Positions 25,591 to 34,760 of a DNA stretch of 35,624 nucleotides are shown in pieces. Position 1 is the stretch's first letter; each line of letters opens with the position of its first letter. This stretch comes from CAZMCC01 sp964564695 (GTDB taxonomy: Bacteria > Planctomycetota > Phycisphaerae > Phycisphaerales > UBA1924). The notes beneath the pieces are model-generated. The model ran no database searches. It saw nothing but the letters and a program-made list of their open reading frames with translations, and was not told the DNA's origin. A program made the position numbers and the translations under genes. The DNA lies in NCBI GenBank assembly GCA_964564695.1, contig CAZMCC010000033.1, forward strand, positions 1 to 35,624, read 5' to 3'.

Positions 25591-26817
25591 CTACTTCACG
25601 CCGTCGAGGTTCGCCTGCTCATACGCCGGCGGCGCCTTGAGCCACGGATACCCGTTCTTCGCCTGCTCGTACCCGGCCTTGAAGAGGGCTTCCATGTACA
25701 CGGGGTCGAACGCTTCCTTGGACTCGACCGTGAAGGTCGACGGGATGTACGCGAGGTTGTAGTCGATGCCGTCGCGCTGGCAGTTGAGGTAGATCCGGTA
25801 CAGGTCGCCCAGGCCCTGGGTCTGGATGAGCGAGCTGATCGCCCGGCCGGCGATCGACATCGTCTTGCGGTCGACCTGGGCCCAGTGCGGGTCGAGGCGG
25901 GCGTTGCGGATGATGAACGCGCGTCGGTCGCGGAAGATCCCGGCGGCCTCGGCGTCCTTCTTGAGATTCATCGAGGGCGGGTACAGGAAGACCTGCGTCA
26001 TGGCCCCGCCGTCGACGTGCATCTCCTGGTACTTCTCGGCGTTGGCTTCGACGTCGATGAAGACCGGGGGGAAGGCGCCGGGAATGGCCGCGGAGGCGAT
26101 CAGGATCTTGCGGATGAGCTCGTTGGCCCCGGGCTTGCCGCTGGCGGCGATCTCGCCGATGTTCCAGAGCACGGCCCGGCCGGCGTCGAGGTTGGTCGTA
26201 CCGATCACCAGAAGTCGGCCCTTGCGGTACTCGGCCGCGATGTCGTCCATCAGCTCCTGGTTCACCTGCTTCTCGAGCAGCTTCCACAGGGGGGACGTGT
26301 CGGCCAGGGCGTCACCGGTGAACCCCTCGAGCAGCGACCGCTCGATGAGGATGTCGCCGGTCCTGGTCGTGGTGTAGAGGTCTCGGAGGACGTGGTCGTA
26401 CTTCGGCCCCGCGAAGACAAACGGGGCCGTCAGCGCGCCCGTCGAGATCCCCGTGACCACCTTGAAGGCCGGGCGGTTCCCCGCGTCGGTCCAGGCGCAC
26501 AGCATCCCGGCCCCGTAGGCGCCGTTCGAGCCGCCGCCGGAGATCGCGAGGTACTCGGCCGCCGGGAGGGGCCCTGTGTGCCCGCGCCTCGCCAGGTCCT
26601 CGCGCTCACGCCCGACGGACTTCATCACGGGCTCGTTGAACGCGGGGTTCATCGCGATCCCCCACGTGCGGATCTCCGGGCCCATGCCCGACACCACCGC
26701 GGAGTCCTGCAGCTCGTTCGGCACGGCGTTCCCACGCGACGTGGCCCCGCAGCCGGTCACGCAAAGGGCGATCGTCGCCAGCACGATCACCGACAGCGAA
26801 TGCAGACTCCGCCTCAT
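25591..26817 (-). CDS. Patatin-like phospholipase, lipoprotein
   Basis: The 408-residue protein starts with a lipoprotein signal peptide (VTGC, C23 the likely acylated Cys). The patatin catalytic elements are all present: oxyanion loop SGGGSNGAYGAG (93-104), nucleophile elbow GISTG with S125, and the dyad aspartate D269 in DGG. Patatins hydrolyse acyl esters of phospholipids through a Ser-Asp dyad. The lipid anchor suggests action at the outer or periplasmic membrane face. The C-terminal third (about 300-408) has no motif I recognise. Lnt, which completes lipoprotein acylation, is encoded at 28942. The start ATG at 26817 gives the full signal peptide. It is divergent from rpe over 161 bp. Confidence 0.9.
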   Translation of the reverse strand: MRRSLHSLSVIVLATIALCVTGCGATSRGNAVPNELQDSAVVSGMGPEIRTWGIAMNPAFNEPVMKSVGREREDLARRGHTGPLPAAEYLAISGGGSNGAYGAGMLCAWTDAGNRPAFKVVTGISTGALTAPFVFAGPKYDHVLRDLYTTTRTGDILIERSLLEGFTGDALADTSPLWKLLEKQVNQELMDDIAAEYRKGRLLVIGTTNLDAGRAVLWNIGEIAASGKPGANELIRKILIASAAIPGAFPPVFIDVEANAEKYQEMHVDGGAMTQVFLYPPSMNLKKDAEAAGIFRDRRAFIIRNARLDPHWAQVDRKTMSIAGRAISSLIQTQGLGDLYRIYLNCQRDGIDYNLAYIPSTFTVESKEAFDPVYMEALFKAGYEQAKNGYPWLKAPPAYEQANLDGVK

Positions 26818-26978
26818 GGATGCTCCTCGACGTCAAATGGGCCAGCCCCCCCTCCATCCGACATTTAAGACCTCCCAGCTTACACCTCGGGGATCCCCTG
26901 AGCGCACTGGATCTCCGGAGGCGGATCGCGACCCGGGCTCGCCGCACGCAATGTCCTCTTGACCACTATCCTGCGTCG

Positions 26979-27719
26979 ATGCCCGCCCCCCGCGCTCCCC
27001 GCAACATCTTTCTCGACCCGGCGCGTCTGCCCATGATCGCCCCGTCGATCCTCTCCGCGGACTTCGCCGTCATGGGCGACGACTGCCGCGCTGTGCTCGC
27101 GCCCCCGGTCCAGGGCGGGGGCGGCGCTGACCTGCTGCACCTCGACGTCATGGACGGGCACTTTGTCCCCAATCTCACGATGGGGCCCGACATGTGCCGT
27201 GCGGTCCGGCGTGCCTGCCCGGACGCGTTCCTCGACGTGCACCTGATGGTGACGGATCCGGCGATGTTCGTGGACCCCTTCGCCGACGCCGGGGCCGACC
27301 ACCTCACGTTCCACGTCGAGGCCGTCGGACGCGGCGAAATCGCCGACCTCGTCGCCCGAATCCGGGCCAAAGGCATGACCGCGGGCCTCGCGATCAACCC
27401 CCCCACTCCGGCCGAGCTCGTCCTGCCGTGGGTCGGCGGGTCCGAAGGCGTCGACCTCGTCCTTGTGATGTCGGTGCACCCCGGCTTCAGCGGCCAGCGG
27501 TTCATCGATGCCGTGCTCGAGAAGACGCGTCTTGTCTCCCAGCAGGTCCGGGCCAGTGCCGCGACCTGCCGCGTCGAGATGGACGGCGGGATCAACCTCG
27601 TAACCGCTCCGGGCGTCCGGGCCGCGGGGTGCGACGTGATGGTCGCGGCGTCCGCGGTGTTCGGGGTACCACGGGACCAGCGGGCGGAAGTCATCGCGGA
27701 TCTGCGGGGCGACCGATAA
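26979..27719 (+). CDS. rpe: Ribulose-phosphate 3-epimerase
   Basis: It interconverts ribulose 5-phosphate and xylulose 5-phosphate in the pentose phosphate pathway. The 246-residue chain is a TIM barrel with IAPSILSADFAVMG, LHLDVMDGHFVPNLTMGP (the metal-binding HxD and catalytic Asp), DVHLMVTDP, FHVEA, MSVHPGFSGQRF, MDGGI with the second catalytic Asp, and the phosphate-binding VAASAVFG. An insert PPVQGGGGA after the first helix is slightly longer than usual. The ATG at 26979 gives an 18-residue lead before MIAPSIL; the ATG at 27033 would give a more typical length, so the start is uncertain. Confidence 0.92.
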   Translation: MPAPRAPRNIFLDPARLPMIAPSILSADFAVMGDDCRAVLAPPVQGGGGADLLHLDVMDGHFVPNLTMGPDMCRAVRRACPDAFLDVHLMVTDPAMFVDPFADAGADHLTFHVEAVGRGEIADLVARIRAKGMTAGLAINPPTPAELVLPWVGGSEGVDLVLVMSVHPGFSGQRFIDAVLEKTRLVSQQVRASAATCRVEMDGGINLVTAPGVRAAGCDVMVAASAVFGVPRDQRAEVIADLRGDR

Positions 27720-27921
27720 TTCCCAGTGGCGGATGGTGCAGAAACTGTCGTCTGCAACATCCCCCTAAAGAGGTGTCTTGGGCCAACTGGTCTCCGCCCG
27801 CTACACTGACCCCCGGAACCTCACCGGCCGGCCGCAGGGATGCGACCGAAACCGCGAACACGGCGTTCCCAGCCATTCACGACTGATGGCACCCCCGCCA
27901 CCCGGCGACGAGAACCCACGG

Positions 27922-28764
27922 ATGACCCAGATCAGCACACGGACATGGACGGACGTGGTCCAAGTCAAGAAAACCTCAGTTCCCGAAGGTCTCTGGCTCC
28001 GGTGCCCCAGCTGCGCCAAGATGATCTACCGCAAGCAGATGGAGGTGAACCTCCACGTCTGCCCGGAGTGCGATCATCACTTCCGTGTCGGGGCGGCCGA
28101 CCGGGTCAAGCAGCTCACCGACCCCGGCTCGTTTGAAGCCATGTTCACCGGCCTCTCCTCGGGCGACCCCCTCAAGTTCCGCGACCTCAAGGCCTACCCC
28201 GAGCGGGTGCTGGCCGAACAGATCCGGACCGGGGCGGCGGACGCCATCAAGGCCGGGACAGCCTTCGTCAAGGGCCGCCAGTTGATGCTCTGCTGCCTCG
28301 ACCTCACCTTCATGATGGGGTCGATGGGCAGCGTCGTCGGCGAGACGATCACCCGGGCGATCGAGGGCGCCACCGACCGCAACCTGCCGCTGGTCATCAT
28401 CAGCTGCTCGGGCGGCGCCCGCATGCAGGAGGCGGGCCTCAGCCTCATGCAGATGGCGAAGACCTCGGCGGCCCTCGCCCGCCACGACGACGCCGGCGGG
28501 CTCTTCATCAGCGTGCTCACCGATCCGACCACGGGCGGCGTCACCGCGAGCTTCGCGATGCTCGGGGACGTCATCCTCGCCGAGCCCCGGGCCCTCATCG
28601 GCTTCGCCGGCCCGCGCGTCATCCAGCAGACCATCCGCCAGGAGCTGCCCGAGGGCTTCCAGCGGAGCGAATACCTGCTGGGCGCGGGGATGGTCGACCG
28701 GGTCGTGTCGCGTCACGAGCTGCGCAGCGAGATCGCGCGGATCATCGACTACGCGAACAAGTGA
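27922..28764 (+). CDS. accD: Acetyl-CoA carboxylase carboxyltransferase subunit beta
   Basis: With AccA it transfers the carboxyl group from biotin carrier protein to acetyl-CoA, giving malonyl-CoA for fatty acid synthesis. The 280-residue length is typical. The N-terminal zinc ribbon has C28-PSC31 and C47-PEC50. The crotonase-fold region follows with GRQLMLCCLDLTFMMGSMGS, the oxyanion-type ISCSGGARMQEA, SVLTDPTTGGVTASFAMLGD and ALIGFAGPRVIQQT. The ATG at 27922 is preferred because the zinc ribbon then begins at the usual distance; an in-frame ATG at 27886 is possible. accA is not in the window. An inverted repeat fills the gap after the stop. Confidence 0.94.
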   Translation: MTQISTRTWTDVVQVKKTSVPEGLWLRCPSCAKMIYRKQMEVNLHVCPECDHHFRVGAADRVKQLTDPGSFEAMFTGLSSGDPLKFRDLKAYPERVLAEQIRTGAADAIKAGTAFVKGRQLMLCCLDLTFMMGSMGSVVGETITRAIEGATDRNLPLVIISCSGGARMQEAGLSLMQMAKTSAALARHDDAGGLFISVLTDPTTGGVTASFAMLGDVILAEPRALIGFAGPRVIQQTIRQELPEGFQRSEYLLGAGMVDRVVSRHELRSEIARIIDYANK

Positions 28765-28779
28765 GACGTCAAGGCGGTA

Positions 28780-28932
28780 CGCGGAGGACGCAGAGAGCGC
28801 GGAGGAACGCGGAGAGGGATTTGTGCTTGCGCGTTGATGCTCATCCGCTCCCGTTGCTCCGCCCCGATCATCCGGCTCTTCAATCCATGACGTCTTCTCC
28901 ACGTTCCTCCGCGATCTCCGCGTCCTCCGCGT
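28780..28932. repeat. Inverted purine-rich CGCGGAGG repeats
   Basis: The 36-nt arm at 28780-28815 (CGCGGAGGACGCAGAGAGCG...) has an inverted copy at 28897-28932 with three mismatches. Each arm is built of tandem 10-12 nt GCGGAGRACGC-like units. The pair occupies almost the whole gap between accD and lnt. The right arm ends 9 bp before the lnt start, so the folded RNA could influence lnt translation. I believe similar elements are common between genes in planctomycetes and some other phyla, but no search was run. Confidence 0.8.
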
Positions 28933-28941
28933 TCTTCCGGA

Positions 28942-30747
28942 ATGCACTCCATGCCTAAGCCGGTGGGATCCGGATGGTGGTGCCTCGTCGCCGGACTCGC
29001 CTACGGCGCGCTGCTGACGCTTGCGTGGCCGCCGATGGACGTGTGGTGGCTCGCGTTCCTTGCGCCTGCGCCGCTGGTGCTTGCGGGCGAATTTGTTGCG
29101 AGCAAGGGCACGTCGGCGCGGCGGGCGGGGGTGATCGCGGCGCTCGGCTCGCTCCCGTTCTGGTTCCTGCAGACGCGCTGGCTGATCAACGTCACGCCCG
29201 CGGGGTATCCGTGCCTCGCGGTGTACATGTCGATCTACGTCGGGCTCTTCGTGGCGCTGCTCGCACGGCTGCGCCGGACGCGGCCGGCGTGGGCGTTGTG
29301 GGCGGTCGCCGGGCCGTTGTGGGTGGGGCTGGAAGTCGTTCGCGGCGAGTTCATGCTCACCGGGTATCCGTGGTTCCTCGCGGGGCACCCGCTCGTCGAG
29401 CTGCCGGTGCTCGCGGCCCCGGCGGCGCTGTTCGGGGCGTATTTCGTGAGTTTGCTGGTGGTGACGGCGGTCGCCAGTGCGGTCTCGCTCGGTTGGCGCG
29501 GGTCCCCGCGCTCGCTCTACGCCCTCCTCGCCACCATCGCCCTCTGGGCCACCCTCGCCCTGCTCGCCCGCACGGGCGATGAGCCCCTTCAGCGAACTCT
29601 CCGAGTCGCGGTCATTCAGACCAACCTGCCCCAGAGCAACAAGATGGGCTGGCCGTTGCGGGATCGGATCCGCGACTTCACCGGCTGGCTCGAGATGACA
29701 CGGGCCGCGGCCGCACCCGACGCCTCCGGTCGCGTCCCCGACGTGATCGTGTGGCCCGAGACGATGTTCCCGGGCGAGGCGCTGAATCCTGACGCCGTGC
29801 AGGCGATCAGCGACTCGGGGCTGATCTGGCCCGCCTCGATGTTCGGCCCCGATGCGACGAGCGGTTTGTCGTGCGACGCCTTCGCGCTCGAACTCATCCG
29901 CGTGCAGCAGGAGCTGGGCATCCCGATGGTCGTCGGCGCCATCGCGGTCGACGGCCTGCGCATCGTGCGCAACGAGGGCAAGATCTCTCTCGAGTTCGCC
30001 AAGAAGTTCAACAGCGCGATGCTCATCAGCGAGGGGCGCATTGACCCGACGCGCTACGACAAGCACTCGCTCACGCCCTTCGGCGAGGTCATCCCGTACG
30101 CGTGGCGATTCCCGGCCCTTCAGCGGGCCGTGCTCTCGCTCGGGGCCGGAGGCATGTCCTTTGACCTCGCGTGGGGCGAGCGATCAGGCCCGCTCGTGGT
30201 CCCGCTCGACAGCGCGGGCACGACTTCCGGCCCCCCCACGGGCGTCCGCTTCGCCACGCCGATCTGCTTCGAGGTCGTGCGCAGCAACCTGTGCCGTCGC
30301 CTCGTGCACGAGGGTGAAGGCACCGACCCCGCGCTCCCCGTGCTCCTGGTCAACCTCAGCAACGACGGCTGGTTCACCGACTACCCCGAGGGCCGGGCCC
30401 AACACTTCCAGATCGCCCGCTGGCGCTGCGTCGAGCTGGGCGTGCCCATGGTCCGCTCGGTGAACACCGGGATATCGGGCGCGATCGACGCCCGGGGTCG
30501 GGTCCTCGCCCGCGGCGTCCTGGGAAACACCGGAACCACGATCGAAAGCCACGCGCCCGGCGTACTCACCCTCAACGTCCCCCTCGCGCGGACGAGTTCC
30601 ACGCCCTTCTCCCGATGGTTCGGGAATACGGCGGGATACGGTTGCCTCGTGGCGACCGGAGCTTTGATTCTGGCGAGCCGGCGCTCGCCGGCATCCCCCC
30701 CCAAAGCCAGCGCGAACCGGGAACAGGCAAGGACACCGAAACCATGA
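28942..30747 (+). CDS. lnt: Apolipoprotein N-acyltransferase
   Basis: It adds the third acyl chain to the N-terminal Cys of lipoproteins in the inner membrane. The 601-residue protein has an N-terminal half with about six to seven membrane helices (about 10-210) and a nitrilase-fold domain (about 220-540). The triad is visible: E273 in VIVWPETMFP, K374 in RYDKHSLTPFGE and C442 in TPICFEV. LVNLSNDGWF and the late RSVNTGISGAID are further family motifs. It is longer than E. coli Lnt (512) because of inserts around 265-350 and a C-terminal Ser/Pro/Lys tail. The start could be 28942 or the ATG at 28951. It overlaps the next gene by ATGA, which suggests translational coupling. Confidence 0.93.
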   Translation: MHSMPKPVGSGWWCLVAGLAYGALLTLAWPPMDVWWLAFLAPAPLVLAGEFVASKGTSARRAGVIAALGSLPFWFLQTRWLINVTPAGYPCLAVYMSIYVGLFVALLARLRRTRPAWALWAVAGPLWVGLEVVRGEFMLTGYPWFLAGHPLVELPVLAAPAALFGAYFVSLLVVTAVASAVSLGWRGSPRSLYALLATIALWATLALLARTGDEPLQRTLRVAVIQTNLPQSNKMGWPLRDRIRDFTGWLEMTRAAAAPDASGRVPDVIVWPETMFPGEALNPDAVQAISDSGLIWPASMFGPDATSGLSCDAFALELIRVQQELGIPMVVGAIAVDGLRIVRNEGKISLEFAKKFNSAMLISEGRIDPTRYDKHSLTPFGEVIPYAWRFPALQRAVLSLGAGGMSFDLAWGERSGPLVVPLDSAGTTSGPPTGVRFATPICFEVVRSNLCRRLVHEGEGTDPALPVLLVNLSNDGWFTDYPEGRAQHFQIARWRCVELGVPMVRSVNTGISGAIDARGRVLARGVLGNTGTTIESHAPGVLTLNVPLARTSSTPFSRWFGNTAGYGCLVATGALILASRRSPASPPKASANREQARTPKP

Positions 30748-31862
30748 CCCCCCCGCAACGAATGAACGCTTGGATGCTCATGAGCGCGGCCGCCCTGGGC
30801 CTCGCGCTCCCCGCCCTCGCCCAGGACTCCGGCTCGGGCGGCGCCACCCCCTCCAACCGCCCTGCCCCCCCCACGGCCGGAACACCGGCCGCCCTGGTTC
30901 CGCCGGTCCTCAGCGACGTTGAGGCCGCGAAGCTGCGCGAGCAGGCCCTCGAGCTGCTCGTGACCGCGGCGACGTCGGGGACACCCGAGGTACGGGTGAA
31001 CGCGATCGAGGCGCTGGGCTGGGCCCCGGCACGCCTCAAGCAGGTGGCGCCCACGGGTCTTGCGGATCCGAACGTCGCGGTGCGCATCGTCGCGACGATG
31101 GCGGTCGCCAAGGCCCGGCTGTGCGAGTTGAGCCCCCAGGTCGAACCGCTGCTGCGTGATCCGATCGCGCCCGTGCGGGCGTCGGCGATCTTCGCCCTGC
31201 GCCGCTGCGGCGGGAGCGTCGATCCCTCGTCGCTGGCGGGGATGCTGTTCACCGAGCCCAACCCCCGCATCCGGTCGCACGTTGCGTACATCCTGGGTGA
31301 ATTGGGCGACCGCTCGGCGGTCGCCATGCTCCGCGACGCCGCCCGGGACCCCATGCCCCGCGCCAACCCCGCCGAAGTGCGCCTGTACCGCCTGCAGCTG
31401 GCCGAGGCTCGGATCAAGCTGGGGGACGACGCGGCGATCCCCGAGGTTCGGGCGGCGCTGTACCCCTCCCGGCCCGACGATCTCGAATCGACAGCCCTGG
31501 CGGCCCAGATTCTGGGCACCACCGGCGACCGGGGCTCGATGGACCAATTGATCTTCCTGACGGCCCGCCGGAACGAGCAATCGCAGTTTTACCCGGCGGA
31601 AGTCCGGCTTGCGGCGGCCGGGGCGGCGGCCGAGCTGGGGAACTCAAAGGGGGGGTTCATTGCCGAGGAATATGTCGCCAACTCGGCTGAAACTCTGCGT
31701 GCGCAGGCCGCGTATGTGCTCGGCCAGACGGGCAGGCCCGAGCATTTGCCGACCTTGGCGGGCATGCTGGCGGACTCGGACGCTCGTGTTCGTGTCTCGG
31801 CCGCCTCGGCGGTGGTTCGGATTACCCAGCGGCTGGCCGACCAGCGCGCCGGATCGCGCTAG
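30744..31862 (+). CDS. Exported HEAT-repeat protein
   Basis: The 372-residue protein has a signal peptide (about 1-26, ending ALPALAQ), a Pro/Thr/Ala-rich linker to about 55, and then HEAT-type alpha-helical repeats to the end. Examples are VRVNAIEALGWAP, VRASAIFALRRCGG, IRSHVAYILGELGD, LRAQAAYVLGQTG and VRVSAASAVVRIT. Such repeats form curved scaffolds that bind other proteins. No enzyme motif is seen. Its ATG overlaps the lnt stop by four bases (ATGA), so the two are almost certainly translated together. A link to lipoprotein maturation is possible but not shown by the sequence. Confidence 0.85.
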   Translation: MTPPQRMNAWMLMSAAALGLALPALAQDSGSGGATPSNRPAPPTAGTPAALVPPVLSDVEAAKLREQALELLVTAATSGTPEVRVNAIEALGWAPARLKQVAPTGLADPNVAVRIVATMAVAKARLCELSPQVEPLLRDPIAPVRASAIFALRRCGGSVDPSSLAGMLFTEPNPRIRSHVAYILGELGDRSAVAMLRDAARDPMPRANPAEVRLYRLQLAEARIKLGDDAAIPEVRAALYPSRPDDLESTALAAQILGTTGDRGSMDQLIFLTARRNEQSQFYPAEVRLAAAGAAAELGNSKGGFIAEEYVANSAETLRAQAAYVLGQTGRPEHLPTLAGMLADSDARVRVSAASAVVRITQRLADQRAGSR

Positions 31863-32081
31863 CTTGCCGGGGGTCGGGGGGGGTTGCGGCGGATCGGGTC
31901 CGGCGATAAGCCCCGCAGCGACGGGGAATTGGCGTTTGACGAACACCCCTGTGCAACGCAATACTGTGCCCCTTCACGCCGGGGCCGGAAACGGGCCGGG
32001 CGGGGTGGGTGGGGCGGGGGTGGGGCTTGTTGAGGCGGCGGGCGGGGACAAACTTCAGATAGATCACCCCAGGAGCGGACC

Positions 32082-32948
32082 GTGCACACGTCGACGAAAT
32101 TCCTGATTGTTCTTTGCTCTCTGCTGGCCGTGCTGCTGGCCGCGATGACCATCACGTACGCCGCCAACGCCGACCGGATCGTCGACAGCGTTCGCAGCGA
32201 GCGGCTGGCGCGGGCCGCGGCCGAGAGCGAGGCTCGCTCGGCGGTCGCCGCCGCGACGCAGGAGAAGGCCGAGCTTGAGAAGCGGGTCGCTTCACTTCAG
32301 AACACGATGACCGAGCTTGAGTCCAAGGTTCGCGGGCTCGAGTCCGAGCGTGCGACGCTCCGCTCCGACAAGGAGCAGGCGGTGTCTCAGGCCTCGGCGA
32401 TCCGCAACCGGATCGACCAGCTCGCCGCGACGAGCCAGACGCAGGCCGACGTGATCAAGGGCTACCGCGAGCAGGTGCTCGCTCTGCAGGCCGAGCAGCT
32501 TGCGTCCGGTCGCCGCGAGATCGAGCTTGTCGACCGCCTCAACGACCTCGAGAGCCAGCGCGAAGTGCTGGACTCGACCGCCCGCACGCTGCGTGAGCAG
32601 CTGGCCGAGGCGCAGCTCGCGATGCAGGCGGCCGGCGGCGGCCAGGCCGTGATCGCGAAGGACACCACCGCGGGCGAGCCGTTCGAGCCCAAGGGCCTGG
32701 ACGTGCGGGCCCGGATCCTGGACGCCTTCACCAGCCCGGCGGGGCAGGAGATGGTGCTGATCGACGCGGGCTCGAACTCGGGGCTGCGCGAGAACATGAA
32801 GCTGACGATCGCCCGCGAGGGTGGCACGTTCCTCGCGAACGTGATCATCACGAAGGTCGATCCCCGCCAGTCGGTCGGTCGCCTCGACAAGCTCGGGCGG
32901 TCCGTCGACGTCCGCAAGGGCGACATGGTGTTCAGCCAGTTGAAGTAA
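32082..32948 (+). CDS. Single-pass membrane protein with long coiled coil
   Basis: The 288-residue protein starts at a GTG with AGGAG 6 nt upstream. It has one N-terminal membrane helix (about 5-27), a long heptad-rich coiled coil (about 35-190, Glu/Arg/Ala/Leu-rich), a short Gly-rich hinge and a C-terminal beta-type domain (about 205-288). The C-terminal VLIDAGSNSGLRENMKL and later VITKVDPRQSVGRL resemble the strand pattern of MreC-like domains, so the overall layout (helix, coiled coil, beta domain) recalls MreC. That likeness is tentative and no mreB/mreD is near. It may organise the envelope as a periplasmic spacer. The next gene encodes a tiny membrane protein. Confidence 0.8.
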   Translation: MHTSTKFLIVLCSLLAVLLAAMTITYAANADRIVDSVRSERLARAAAESEARSAVAAATQEKAELEKRVASLQNTMTELESKVRGLESERATLRSDKEQAVSQASAIRNRIDQLAATSQTQADVIKGYREQVLALQAEQLASGRREIELVDRLNDLESQREVLDSTARTLREQLAEAQLAMQAAGGGQAVIAKDTTAGEPFEPKGLDVRARILDAFTSPAGQEMVLIDAGSNSGLRENMKLTIAREGGTFLANVIITKVDPRQSVGRLDKLGRSVDVRKGDMVFSQLK

Positions 32949-32949
32949 G

Positions 32950-32986
32950 AAGGCACAGAGGCACGAAGGGACAGAGGCACAAAGGG
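32950..32986 (+). repeat. CACAGAGGCACRAAGG purine-rich repeat
   Basis: The stretch holds tandem units AGGCACAGAGGCACGAAGGG and ACAGAGGCACAAAGGG directly after a stop codon. It is a different sequence from the CGCGGAGG repeat at 28780 but has the same purine-rich, unit-of-eight style. I believe this is a widespread intergenic repeat type; no search was run. Confidence 0.65.
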
Positions 32987-33058
32987 CCGAACCTTCGAGA
33001 GCCGGACGAGCCCGAACCCCCCACCGTCGCGGCATGAGTCCGTGGCCGGAGCGAATCG

Positions 33059-33349
33059 ATGAGCCAGATTGGAATGCAGATGCCGGGCGCGGGGTCGAGG
33101 CGGGCCGGCCCGAACGTGTACACGGGGCTGCTGTTCGCCGCCCTCGTCGCGCTGATCTCGGCGTGCGTGTACCTGGGCCTGTACGCCATGCCGAACGTGG
33201 GCAAGGACGGCGAGCCGTTCGGCCTGCAGGAATCCGGGAAGATCGCGATCAAGGACGCGGCTCCGCCGCCGGCGCCCGCCCCGAGCGGCGGCCGCTCGAC
33301 ACCGGCGCCGAAGCCGACACCGACGCCCGCCGAAGGCACGGGCGGCTGA
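33059..33349 (+). CDS. Small single-pass membrane protein
   Basis: The 96-residue protein has a short polar N-terminus, one hydrophobic helix (about 21-43, TGLLFAALVALISACVYLGL) and a Pro/Ala/Thr-rich tail that is probably disordered. No family is recognised. It lies 110 bp after the coiled-coil membrane protein in the same direction, so it may be a partner of it. Codon pattern (strong G/C third positions) fits the surrounding genes, which supports it being real despite its size. Function unknown. Confidence 0.7.
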   Translation: MSQIGMQMPGAGSRRAGPNVYTGLLFAALVALISACVYLGLYAMPNVGKDGEPFGLQESGKIAIKDAAPPPAPAPSGGRSTPAPKPTPTPAEGTGG

Positions 33350-33486
33350 TTGCGGGTTGATTCGCCGTCTCACGCGGCGAGAGAGGGATGAACTCTCAGG
33401 TCTGAGAACCGGCATGTTGGGGGGCGCGTGGGGCGCGCGTGGGGCCGAGCGATGGCCGGGCCGTGCGTTTCGGCGAGGCCGAACAC

Positions 33487-33514
33487 TTGACGCTCGGCGG
33501 CTAGCGGCTACATT
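33487..33514 (+). promoter_or_regulatory. Possible sigma70-type promoter for tRNA-Asp
   Basis: TTGACG at 33487-33492 and TACATT at 33509-33514 are separated by 16 bp and resemble -35 and -10 boxes. Transcription would begin about 95 bp before the tRNA. No gene is seen in 33350-33617, so a tRNA promoter is expected here. The match is modest. Confidence 0.3.
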
Positions 33515-33617
33515 CACTCTCCTCGCGACCGAGCGGCTCGAGGCCAGCTACGATTCACCGGTGCTTGTCGCCGGTGGTCTTTGAAGGCCAGAGCTGAGCG
33601 GGAGCGACCGACAATTT

Positions 33618-34197
<580 letters not shown>

Positions 34198-34230
34198 CGA
34201 GTTTCAGCATTCAGCGTTGGACGAGCTTGG

Positions 34231-34272
34231 GCCGTGCCACCGGGCTTCGCAGCTTTGGGCGGAGCCCGGTGC
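34231..34272 (-). repeat. REP hairpin 1 (inverted)
   Basis: The arms CACCGGGCT and AGCCCGGTG fold around the loop. The reverse complement reads CGCACCGGGCTCCGCCCAAA followed by GCTGCGAAGCCCGGTGGCACGGC, closely matching REP 2 and REP 3 in the opposite direction. REP 1 and REP 2 form an inverted pair upstream of the RAYT gene. Confidence 0.85.
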
Positions 34273-34335
34273 GTTGGACGGCGCTTGCGTGGTGGGCCGG
34301 CCGAGGCGGGACGGTGTGGCGTCGGCCGCCGCGGA

Positions 34336-34381
34336 GAAGCACCGGGCTCCGATCAGAGCCTCGGAGCCCGGTGGCACGGCG
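34336..34381 (+). repeat. REP hairpin 2
   Basis: GAAG precedes the arm CACCGGGCTCCG, which pairs with CGGAGCCCGGTG; GCACGGCG follows. The GAAG tetranucleotide at the foot of the hairpin is in the place where described REPs carry a guide tetranucleotide such as GTAG. It lies about 53 bp before the RAYT start. Confidence 0.88.
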
Positions 34382-34433
34382 CCCGTGTTGGGCGGCGTTT
34401 GCGAGCCGGCAACGCCCGAAGTGTGGTATCGTG

Positions 34434-34745
34434 ATGTGCGTGAGCCCGCCCGGCCGTCCCATTCGCAAGCGTCTGGTCCGCCGCGAGGTTCCGGGCGGGG
34501 TGCGGTTCATTACGTTCAGTTGCCAGCGCCGCTTGCCCTTGCTGCGCAATGTGCGCATCGCGCGGCTGTTCCTTGACCGGCTCGCGTTCGTGCGCGAGGA
34601 GACCGGTGCTCAACTCTTTGCCTGCGTGGTCATGCCCGAGCACGCGCACCTGCTCATCGCGCCGCCAGACGGCGTCGATCTCGACGGCGTGCTCGCGTCG
34701 ATCAAGCAGCCGTTTGCGATGGCGGTGGGCACGCGCCGTGATGAG
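34434..34745 (+). pseudogene. REP-associated tyrosine transposase (RAYT), truncated
   Basis: About 102 recognisable residues remain of a family that usually has about 150-200. VRFITFSCQRRLPLL (23-37) is the typical first strand. MPEHAHLLI (67-75) carries the HUH motif (H70, H72), and IKQPFA (90-95) begins the next helix. The later helix with the catalytic Tyr (YIxxNP region) is absent because the sequence runs directly into REP 3; the frame stays open to 34919 but only translates REP and downstream DNA. These enzymes cut and move REP sequences as single-stranded DNA in families studied elsewhere. The start ATG at 34434 is chosen by length before the FITF strand. It is almost certainly inactive alone. 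Confidence 0.87.
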
Positions 34746-34760
34746 CGACGGCCCCCGCGA

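Noticed and set aside
27976..30066. Minus-strand frame of about 700 codons across accD and lnt
   Set aside because: It covers two well-recognised genes on the plus strand and has Arg/Glu-rich low-complexity sequence without motifs.
33357..33584. 75-codon frame before tRNA-Asp
   Set aside because: Arg/Gly/Ala-rich, no motif and no ribosome binding site; it overlaps the likely tRNA promoter.
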